Below, piece after piece: positions 6,216 to 11,454 of a stretch of DNA of 11,547 nt. Source of the DNA: Baffinella frigidus (taxonomy: Eukaryota > Cryptophyceae > Cryptomonadales > Baffinellaceae); NCBI GenBank assembly GCA_026770585.1, contig MU646502.1, positions 541,888-553,434 on the forward strand, in the 5' to 3' direction. A program made the position numbers and the translations under genes. A model generated the notes under the pieces. The model did not search any database and was not told the DNA's origin. It saw nothing but the letters and a program-made list of their open reading frames with translations. How positions within the stretch are numbered: the stretch's first letter is position 1; each line of letters opens with the position of its first letter.

Positions 6216-9200
6216 GTGCCGCCCAACCAGACCCTAACCCGAACCGCTGGAAGCTGCGGTGTGCGACGCAAGATCGTGTATTCCTTGAAACTGAACGACA
6301 CGACCGAAGACGGGCAGCTCTGACTGTGGACTGCTGCGCGTTGGCGCTGCCAGGTGTCGGACAAGGGGCAAGTTCTGCACCCCATCCCCGCGGTTGACGA
6401 GAACAACTTGGTGTCCAGGCACGCGTCCCTCCCTGCACCACCCCTCCCGCTCCCTCCTGCACTCACCCAGCAACATTCCCACTCGCACCACACCCTCGCA
6501 ACGCTGCTCCCCTCCCCCAACCACCCCCCGGGCGCATCCCATTGACAGCTGTCAATTCTCGTTCGCAGGCTGGTGCCCGTGCCGCTGCTCCGCGACCACC
6601 ACGTGTTATTCGCGGCCGCGGGGGGGGACCACACGCTCTTCGTCACCGACGCCGGGCGCGTCTTTGCATGCGGTCCTCCCCCCTTCCCCCCCCGCCACTA
6701 TCTCCAGAGCCTCACCTCGCCGCTTCTGCAGAACCCGCCTTACTGCTCTCGTCATACTAGAGATGGGAGGTGGCTCAAATTGTGGTCTGGAACAGGAAAA
6801 CCAAAAGTGAATTTTGGTACACAATTTGTCAACTTGAGTCGCAGAGACCCAGATCTGGGGTCTCTGCAAGATGAATCGAAAATGTTCCAGGGCACTACTT
6901 GAGTCACCTCCCAGGGCTAGTGGTCTGACGACCGTCATCTCCTGTCCTCTGTCGAGATCGTGCGCGCTCTAAACCTCTCACCCTGAAACCTCGACCCTAA
7001 ACCCTAACCCCTCCCCACGCAGGCCGCAACGATTCCTTCCAGCTAGGCGTCTCCACGGGTGCCCCTCCCCGCCTACACCCTCAACTCTGCCCTAAACCCT
7101 AAACCCTAAACCCTAAACCCTAAACCCTAAACCCTAAACCATAATCCCTAAACCCTAAACCATAAACCATAAACCATAATCCCTAAACCCTGAACCCTAA
7201 ACCCTAAACCCTGAACACTGAACCCCAAACCGTAAAAATATTTAACCGCTGACAAGGATGGCGCAGCGGAAGGAGCTTCGATGCCGAGCCTCTACACCCT
7301 AAACCTAAACCCTAAACCCCGAGTCCTAACTCCTAAACCCCAAACCCGCAACCATGAACCCCACATTCTAATCCCGAATAATGGCGCTGCAGCGGAAGGC
7401 GCGACGATGCCGAGCCTCTCGACGGGGGCGCGCCTGGGCGTCGACAGGCTGATGCAGGTCACTCCCTAGAGTCTAGAACGTTCTAGACTCTAGAACGAGA
7501 GCTTCTAGCTCTGCCTGAGTTGAGCTGGTCTCCTGAAAATGAGGAGACCATGGAAATGTTCTCCGGAGCAGCGGTGGAAATGGTGCACATCCGTCATCGT
7601 TTGGTGTGAAAACGATGGTTCTGGTACCACATCGTCAACTTTTACCTAGGAGCGACGATGCCGAGCCTCTCGACTGGGGCGCGCCTGGGGGTCGACAGGC
7701 TGATGCAGGTCCTACCTCTTCCTGAGGTATTCTGTTGACTCCCCTCCCCTGTTTAGTGGTAAAACTCTGCCGACTTTCGTCAACTGTTGGTGTGAAAACG
7801 AGAAGTTGGCCGCGGAAATAACGCAGTTGGTAAACCTAGATGGCGCTGGTACCAAATCGTCAAGTTGAGGAGCGACGATGCCGAGTCTCTCGACGGGGGC
7901 GCCCCTGGGCGCTCACAGGCTGGTGCAGGTCACTCCCTACCTTCTGCCTGAGTTGATCTGGTCTTCCTGAAAATGTCTCCTCAAAATGCTCAAAATAAGG
8001 AGACCTAATCTGGGGACATGTTTAATTTAAAAGAAAATGAATCCCTATTTGTTCATAGGGGTTGGACGAAGGTTAATTAGGGCCCTAGGTAAATTTAATT
8101 AGGGCCAGAATCCGCTTTGATAGGCCATTTTCTTTCAAATTAAACATGTTCCCGGATGTGACCCGACGTTGATGACCCTGTTTATTCGTACACACCCATG
8201 AACGTTTGGTGTGAAACCGAGCGACCACAATGCCGAGTCTCTCGACGGGGGCGCGCCTGGGCGTCGACAGGCTGATGCAGGCCACTCCCTGACCTATACC
8301 CCAAACACTCTTTGTACCCTATACCCAACACTCTAAACTCTGAACCCTGAACCCTAAACCCGCCAAACGACCTAAACCGCCTCAACCCCCTCAACCCCCT
8401 CAACCCCCTAAACCCCCTAAACCCCCTAAACCCCCTAAACCCTACACTCTGCACCCTAAACCTCACACCCTCAACGCTACTGTGCGCGGAGCAGGAGGGG
8501 GCGGATGCTCGGACGATACGACCGGAGCCAGTGCAGCTCAACAACCCCAATCCCCTCAACTCCAAACCCCAGAACCCCCAAACCCCTAAACCCCAAACCC
8601 CAGAACCCCCAAACCCCTAAACCCCAAACCCCAGAACCCCCAAACCCCTGAACCCGAAAACCCGAAACCTTAAACCCTGTACCCTGAACCCCAAACCCCC
8701 TTTGGGTATGCAGTAAACCCTGAGGCCGAAACGGAGCAGGAGGGGGCGAATGCGCGAAAGATACCGGAGCCAGTGCAGCTCACGCGCCCTAAAACTTCAA
8801 CTACAACCCCCCGAACCCAACACCCCTGATACCCCCAAAATCCTAAACCTTAAACCCTGTACCCTGAACCCCAAACCCCTTAGGGTATGCGCTAAACGTT
8901 ATGCCCTGAACGGAGCAGGAGGGGGCGGATGCTCGGGAGATGGGGCCGGAGCCAGTGCAGCTCACCTCGCTCCGCTGGAAGAAGGTTGTCCCCCCCCCAA
9001 ATAGTAGGCTCAACGCCGCTTCACAAAACATACAATGTACAGGCCTACTAGGCATTGTAAAGGCCCTGTAAGTATTGTACAGGCCTATTAGGCATTGTAA
9101 AGTCCCTGCATGTATTGTGCAGTCCTACTAGGCATTGTACAGGATGCGCGGGAGATGGGGCCGGAGCCAGCTGACTTTGCTCCGCTGGAAGAAAGTTGCC

Positions 9201-11448
9201 CCCCCTATCAGTACTCCTGCAAACAGTCGTATTAAAAAAACGTTGTACAGGCCTGCTACGCATTGTACAGGACTACTTACTGGGCATTGTCAAGGCCCTA
9301 TAAGTATTGTACAGGTCTATTAGGCATTGTATAGGCCTACTAGGCATTGTACAGGGCCTATATATATATGTATATATATTATATTTGTACAGGATGCGCG
9401 GGAGATGGGGCCGGAGCCAGTGCAGCTTACTTCACTCCGCTGGAAGAAGGTGTTCCTCAAAACATCCAATTCCCACAACCACGCCAGGTCGTCGAGTGGA
9501 ATTTCAGTTACAAGTCGCATTTCGACAATAAGGAGTTGGAAGAAGGTGCGGGCGATCGCGTGTGGGGTTATTTAACACACCGTGGTGTCTTATCTTAAGA
9601 GTAGAATTTGCTATCTTAGCCTCGACATAGCCTTAGTATAGCACAAAATCACCCCTAAGATAGCAAAAACGTAAATTAAATTAAATATGGCGTGCTCCTC
9701 TTTGCCAGGTGCCGGTTCTGAACCAAAACCCTGATCCCTGATCCTTAATCCCTAATCTCTAATCCTTGATCCCTAATCCCTAACCCCTAACCCCTAATCC
9801 CTCATCTCTAATCCCTCATCCCTAAAGCCTAATCCCTAATCTCTCAACCCCAATCCCTAATCCCTTATCTCTAATCCCTGATCCCTAATCCCTTATCTCT
9901 AATCCCTGATCCCTAATCCCTGAACTCTCATCCCTGATCCCTAATCCCTAGTAATCCCTAATTCCCCCGTGCTCCTCTGTGGCAGGTGCGGGCGACACAC
10001 AGTCTCACGCTCACCTTGGAGGACTATGCTTGAGTTAACATGCTCGATTCGTGGTACCAATCCGTCAACTTTGGGGTGAAAACCGCCTGGGCTCACCAAA
10101 TTGGAGAGGCCGAATCAGCCTTTCAGACTGAGCTCCTCTTTGGCAGGTGTCGGTGATTGCGTTTTGTGTTATCTTACGGGTGGAATTTGCTATCTTAGCC
10201 TCGGTATACAGCCTTATGTGGCACAAACAAACATTCGAAGATAGCGAAAACGTAAAATAAATTAAATCTGGCGTGCTCCGCTTTGGAAGGTGCGGGCGAT
10301 TGCGTGCGGGGACGCACACAGCCTTGCTCTCACCTCCGAGGGCGAGGTCCACTCCCTCTACTAGGCATTGTACATAGGCCTACTAGCCATTGTATGGAAG
10401 ACTACTAGCCATTGTACAGAGGCCTACCAGCCATTGTACAGGCTATTCAAGTATTGTACATACCCTGAAAGTATTGTACAGGTCTTACTAGTATTGTACC
10501 GGCCCTGCAAGTATTGTACACGCTCTACAAGTATTGTACAGGCGATTGCGTGCGGGGACGCACACAGCCTGGCTCTCACCTCAGAGGGCGAGGTCCAACC
10601 CCCCCCCCTACTAGGCATTGTACAGGACTACTAGGCGTTGTACAGGCCCTACAAGTATTGTACAGACCCTGAAAGTTTTGTACAGGCCTACACGTATGAT
10701 AGATAACCTACACGTATTGTACAGGCCCTGAAAGTGTTGTACATGTCTTACTAGTATTGAACATGCCCTACAAGTATTATACATACCCTACAAGTATTAT
10801 ACAGGTCCTACAATTATTGTACACGCAATCGCGGGCGGGGGTGCACACAGCCTCTCACCTCCGAGGGCGAGGTCCAACCCCTCCCCTACTAGGCATTGTA
10901 CAGAGGCCTACTAGCCATTGTACAGGCTATACAAGTATTGTACATACCCTAAAAGTATTACACAGGTCCTAATAGTATTGTACATGTCCTACACGTATTG
11001 TATACAAGTATTGTACATGCCCTACAAGTATTGTACACGCAATCGCGTGCGGGGATGCACACAGCCTTGCTCTCACCTCCTAGGGCGAGGTCGACCCCCT
11101 CTGAACCCCTAAACCCCAAACCCTAGATCCGGGCGAGGTCAAAACCTAAACCCGAATCCTTAAATCCTAAACCCTAAACCTTCAACCCTAAACCCTAAAC
11201 CAGGTGTACGCGTGGGGGCTGGGGGCGGGGGGGCGCCTGGGGCTGGGACACTACAAGACTGTCGGCGCGCCGTGCAAGGTTGATGCTCTCGGAGAGGTGA
11301 GGGGGACCCTAAACCCAACACCCTAAACCCCAAACCCTAAACTCCAAACCCTAAACCCTAAACCCCAAACCCTAAACCCTAAACCCTAAACCCTCAACCC
11401 TCAACACCAAACCCTGAACCAGGTCACAGTCACGGACGTCGTCGCTGG
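6060..11448 (+). CDS. RCC1-repeat beta-propeller protein, multi-exon, 3' end outside window
   Basis: Seen: exons 6060-6215, 6354-6424, 6569-6672, 7023-7058, one A exon (7650-7708 or 7870-7928), one B exon (8919-8984 or 9393-9449), C 10290-10346, 11204-11296 and 11423-11448 join in matching phases with GT-AG borders. The protein shows the RCC1 blade pattern repeatedly: TCGEWEHGQLGLP, GGDHTLFVTDAGRVFACG, RNDSFQLG, VRAIACGDAHSLALTSEGE, VYAWGLGAGGRLGLG. Known: RCC1 blades follow a 'V.aWG.n..GQLG...V..vacG..H..al...G' pattern and fold into a seven-bladed propeller, used by chromatin-bound Ran exchange factors and by many unrelated proteins. About 222 residues (roughly three blades) are in the window. 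Which RCC1-family protein it is cannot be told. The A, B and C exons are locally amplified, with decayed extra copies. Confidence 0.85.
6354..6424 (+). CDS. RCC1-like gene, exon 2
   Basis: Acceptor GCTGCCAG|GTGTCG and donor CACGC|GTCCCT give 23 codons plus two bases: VSDKGQVLHPIPAVDENNLV then SRH. The phase-2 end is completed by the first G of exon 3, giving Ala before LVPVPLL. Confidence 0.65.
6425..6568 (+). other. Intron 2 of RCC1-like gene
   Basis: GC- and C-rich intron (GTCCCT...CGCAG) with no heptamer array. It contains a perfect palindrome ATTGACAGCTGTCAAT at 6541-6556, twelve bases before the exon 3 acceptor. Confidence 0.55.
6569..6672 (+). CDS. RCC1-like gene, exon 3
   Basis: Acceptor CGTTCGCAG|GCTGGT and donor TGCATGCG|GTCCTC. 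It encodes LVPVPLL, then FAAAGGDHTLFVTDAGRVFA and CG, a textbook RCC1 'vaaGg.Ht..vt..GrVfaWG' stretch with Cys in place of the common Trp. It ends in phase 1, which exon 4 completes to Gly. A 16-bp perfect palindrome (6541-6556) sits just before the acceptor. Confidence 0.85.
6754..6923. mobile_element. MITE, CCACTAGCCCT family, in RCC1-like intron 3
   Basis: Right end GGGCTAGTGG and inner GGGAGGTGGCTCAAAT / GAGTCACCTCCC match the element at 2448-2589; the left end is degraded. Flanked by TC on both sides (2-bp target duplication), 170 bp. Inner arms carry GCAGAGACCC / GGGTCTCTGC. Confidence 0.75.
6970..7240. repeat. Heptamer block in RCC1-like introns, CCCTAAA and CCATAAA
   Basis: Perfect CCCTAAA units at about 7090-7140, then CCATAAA/CCATAAT variants, flanking exon 4 (7023-7058). 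Continues in degenerate form from 7290 to 7375. Confidence 0.9.
7023..7058 (+). CDS. RCC1-like gene, exon 4
   Basis: Acceptor CCCCACGCAG|GCCGCA; with the G left by exon 3 it reads G-RNDSFQLGVST, completing the RCC1 core 'G.N..gQLG' (Phe replaces the usual Gly before Gln). Donor CACGG|GTGCCC leaves phase 1, which fits the A exons at 7650 and 7870. Past the donor the frame enters heptamer repeats. Confidence 0.75.
7256..7290 (+). pseudogene. A-exon copy A1 (truncated)
   Basis: Reads DGAAEGASMPSL after GACAAG, matching the start of A2, then turns into heptamer repeat before the STGARLG part. No donor. Interpreted as a truncated duplicate. Confidence 0.55.
7380..7457 (+). pseudogene. A-exon copy A2
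   Basis: Reads NGAAAEGATMPSL then STGARLGVDRLMQ to donor ATGCAG|GTCACT. Coding part intact and phase 0 at the donor, but no acceptor at the position used by A3 and A4; an upstream GCTGCAG would be out of frame. It could be used with another acceptor. Confidence 0.5.
7466..7493. repeat. Perfect 28-bp palindrome after exon copy A2
   Basis: CTAGAGTCTAGAAC followed immediately by its exact reverse complement, nine bases after the A2 donor, then a further short inverted repeat (AGAGCTTCTAGCTCT). Could form a cruciform or RNA hairpin near the splice donor. Confidence 0.8.
7650..7708 (+). CDS. RCC1-like gene, A exon copy A3 (candidate functional)
   Basis: Acceptor TTTACCTAG|GAGCGA and donor ATGCAG|GTCCTA give 59 nt. 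With the phase-1 G of exon 4 it reads GATMPSLSTGARLGVDRLMQ and leaves phase 0 for the B exons. It would form the long loop of an RCC1 blade between QLGVST and the Pro-Val strand of exon B. A3 and A4 both have complete borders, so either could be used. Confidence 0.6.
7870..7928 (+). CDS. RCC1-like gene, A exon copy A4 (candidate functional)
   Basis: Same length and borders as A3 (AAGTTGAG|GAGCGA, GTGCAG|GTCACT) and same phase, but reading GATMPSLSTGAPLGAHRLVQ: several amino-acid changes, no stop. Either an alternative exon or a drifting duplicate. Confidence 0.5.
8010..8155. mobile_element. MITE-like element inside the A-exon array
   Basis: Inverted arms of about 35 bp, CATGTTTAATTTAAAAGAAA on the left and its near-complement on the right, with an AT-rich core holding two copies of TTAATTAGGGCC. 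It sits between A4 and A5 and explains their wider spacing. No clear target duplication. Confidence 0.7.
8222..8280 (+). pseudogene. A-exon copy A5 (donor lost)
   Basis: Coding part matches A2 (STGARLGVDRLMQ) but the donor is CAG|GCCACT instead of CAG|GTCACT, so only a weak GC donor remains. The 5' end is also altered (CGACCACAATG for GAGCGACGATG). Separated from A4 by the MITE at 8010-8155. Confidence 0.6.
8285..8475. repeat. Heptamer-derived block between A and B arrays
   Basis: Degenerate CCCTAAA units drift to CCTCAACCCC and CCCCTAAA, 8-10 bp periods. No exon remnant seen. Confidence 0.75.
8495..8540 (+). pseudogene. B-exon copy B1 (3' truncated)
   Basis: After acceptor GGAGCAG|GAGGGG it reads EGADARTIRPEPVQL, then enters heptamer repeat. 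The SLRWKK end and donor are missing. Confidence 0.6.
8564..8652. repeat. 31-bp tandem repeat built from heptamers
   Basis: About 2.9 copies of a 31-bp higher-order unit, AAACCCCAGAACCCCCAAAC followed by CCCTAAACCCC. Lies between B1 and B2. Confidence 0.8.
8660..8920. repeat. Duplicated B-exon lead-in
   Basis: CCTTAAACCCTGTACCCTGA, then AACCCCAAACCCC, GGGTATGC and GAACGGAGCAG precede both B2 (from 8664) and B3 (from 8845). The duplicated unit, about 180 bp, therefore includes intron 3' end plus exon. Confidence 0.75.
8740..8790 (+). pseudogene. B-exon copy B2 (3' truncated)
   Basis: After acceptor GGAGCAG|GAGGGG it reads EGANARKIPEPVQLT, three bases shorter than B3 in the middle, then becomes repeat. 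No RWKK and no donor. Confidence 0.6.
8919..8984 (+). CDS. RCC1-like gene, B exon copy B3 (candidate functional)
   Basis: Acceptor GGAGCAG|GAGGGG and donor AAGAAG|GTTGTC give 22 codons in phase 0: EGADA, then REMGPEPVQLTSLRWKK. In an RCC1 blade this is the 'P..V..L....V' strand that precedes 'RAIACG'. Fully intact; the longest B copy. Confidence 0.65.
9030..9390. repeat. 20-bp TGTACAG minisatellite, array 1
   Basis: Units such as CTACTAGGCATTGTACAGGC and CCTGTAAGTATTGTACAGGC surround B4 and precede B5. A TATATA stretch lies at 9359-9385. Each unit contains the palindrome TGTACA followed by G, making a CAG usable as a 3' splice site. Confidence 0.85.
9143..9195 (+). pseudogene. B-exon copy B4 (frameshift, donor lost)
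   Basis: Starts like B5 after TTGTACAG but lacks five bases in the VQL region, shifting the frame, and its end reads GAAAGTTGCC so the AAG|GT donor is altered. Decayed copy. Confidence 0.65.
9393..9449 (+). CDS. RCC1-like gene, B exon copy B5 (candidate functional)
   Basis: Acceptor TTTGTACAG|GATGCG and donor AAGAAG|GTGTTC give 19 codons, phase 0: DA, then REMGPEPVQLTSLRWKK. Identical in protein to B3 from Asp-Ala onward but lacking EGA. Its acceptor AG comes from a unit of the 20-bp TGTACAG minisatellite. Nearest intact B exon to the C exon. Confidence 0.62.
9537..9568 (+). pseudogene. Fused B-C junction fragment without intron
   Basis: Reads WKKVRAIACG in one frame: the last codons of a B exon (TGG AAG AAG) run straight into the first codons of a C exon (GTG CGG GCG ATC GCG TGT GGG) with no intervening intron. 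After GGGG it changes into a MITE-like sequence. It is either an unsplit ancestral exon or a cDNA-derived piece. Confidence 0.55.
9595..9680. mobile_element. Small inverted-repeat element truncating a C-exon copy
   Basis: TTTGCTATCTTAG (9607-9619) and CTAAGATAGCAAA (9655-9667) are perfect inverted arms, followed by AT-rich AAATTAAATTAAAT. It directly follows the C-exon stub ending near 9568. A decayed copy in the same relation to another stub lies at about 10165-10265. Confidence 0.55.
9720..9966. repeat. Heptamer block, AATCCCT/GATCCCT variant
   Basis: About 35 units of (T/A)AATCCC, TGATCCC and TCATCCC, a heptamer dialect that occurs only here in the window. No exon seen in it. Confidence 0.85.
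9986..10030 (+). pseudogene. C-exon copy with internal in-frame deletion
   Basis: After acceptor TGTGGCAG|GTGCGG it reads VRATHSLTLTLEDYA: 15 bases net are missing so IACGDA is replaced by Thr, the frame is kept, and the end diverges with no GAG|GT donor. The key blade Cys-Gly is lost. Confidence 0.55.
10146..10170 (+). pseudogene. C-exon 5' stub
   Basis: Acceptor TTTGGCAG|GTGTCG followed by VSVIAFC, matching the first seven codons of the C exon, then the same MITE-like sequence that truncates the copy at 9546. A still shorter stub follows TTTGCCAG near 9709. Confidence 0.5.
10165..10280. repeat. Second copy of the 9595-9705 segment
   Basis: Shares GAATTTGCTATCTTAGCCTC, a degraded right arm (GATAGCGAAAACG), the AAATTAAAT stretch and the following GGCGTGCTCC(T/G)CTTTG that leads into the next C-exon acceptor. 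Stub, element and acceptor were duplicated together. Confidence 0.6.
10290..10346 (+). CDS. RCC1-like gene, C exon (intact copy C1)
   Basis: Acceptor TTTGGAAG|GTGCGG and donor GGCGAG|GTCCAC give 19 codons in phase 0: VRAIACGDAHSLALTSEGE, the 'V.aiacGd.HsLaLt..Ge' core of an RCC1 blade. Joined to exon 11204-11296 it continues VYAWGLG, exactly the next part of the blade. Only full-length intact copy, hence the likely functional one. Confidence 0.82.
10352..10541. repeat. 20-bp TGTACAG minisatellite, array 2
   Basis: About nine units between C1 and C2, of CTACTAGCCATTGTACAG and CCTACAAGTATTGTACAGG types. Its last unit supplies the C2 acceptor. Confidence 0.88.
10542..10592 (+). pseudogene. C-exon copy C2 (open, lacks first two codons)
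   Basis: Acceptor TTGTACAG|GCGATT, provided by the minisatellite, replaces the original start; it reads AIACGDAHSLALTSEGE in phase 0 to donor GGCGAG|GTCCAA. In frame and open, so it could substitute for C1. Confidence 0.55.
10609..10822. repeat. 20-bp TGTACAG minisatellite, array 3
   Basis: About ten units between C2 and C3, starting with the CTACTAGGCATTGTACAG type and moving to the CTACAAGTATT(G/A)TACA type in the same order as arrays 2 and 4. Confidence 0.88.
10825..10871 (+). pseudogene. C-exon copy C3 (frameshift)
   Basis: Matches C2 but lacks four bases (CAGCCTCTCACC for CAGCCTTGCTCTCACC), breaking the frame; TGC for Cys is also changed to GGC. Preceded by GTACACGC, so the CAG acceptor is lost. 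Confidence 0.65.
10885..11038. repeat. 20-bp TGTACAG minisatellite, array 4
   Basis: About seven units between C3 and C4, same unit types and order as arrays 2 and 3. Confidence 0.88.
11039..11089 (+). pseudogene. C-exon copy C4 (in-frame stop)
   Basis: Reads AIACGDAHSLALTS then TAG (11081-11083) where other copies have GAG. The acceptor CAG is replaced by ACGC. Donor GGCGAG|GTCGAC survives. Clearly decayed. Confidence 0.7.
11100..11200. repeat. Heptamer block before exon D
   Basis: Degenerate CCCTAAA units ending CCCTAAACCAG, which is the exon D acceptor. Confidence 0.85.
11204..11296 (+). CDS. RCC1-like gene, exon D
   Basis: Acceptor CCCTAAACCAG|GTGTAC and donor GGAGAG|GTGAGG give 31 codons, phase 0: VYAWGLGAGGRLGLGHYKT, VGAPCKV, DALGE. 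This is the canonical blade core VYaWG...g.LGlG followed by the P..V strand. The acceptor is formed by the end of a heptamer array. Confidence 0.88.
11305..11422. repeat. Heptamer block forming the intron between exons D and E
   Basis: Apart from its donor (GTGAGGGGG) the whole intron is CCCTAAA-type repeat, ending CCTGAACCAG. Confidence 0.88.
11423..11448 (+). CDS. RCC1-like gene, exon E (last in window)
   Basis: Acceptor CCTGAACCAG|GTCACA; reads VTVTDVVA plus GG before donor GG|GTACTA, leaving phase 2. It continues the blade after DALGE (V..VvaGg). The next exon lies beyond the window. Confidence 0.65.
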
Positions 11449-11454
11449 GTACTA

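Noticed and set aside
6029-6646. Minus-strand open frames opposite RCC1-like exons 1 to 3.
   Set aside because: They mirror the real exons and their GC-rich introns; no recognisable domain or splice logic.
7281-7469. Open frame through A1, heptamer repeat and A2.
   Set aside because: The middle is repeat-derived; more likely two exon copies bridged by stop-free heptamers.
9450-9598. Frame reading VEWNFSYKSHFDNKELEEG then AGDRVWG as a separate exon.
   Set aside because: It overlaps the B-C junction fragment in another frame, and lacks supporting splice sites; kept only as a remote possibility.
10352-11038. CRISPR-like spacing of short repeats.
   Set aside because: Units are contiguous 20-bp minisatellite repeats without unique spacers, in a eukaryotic intron.
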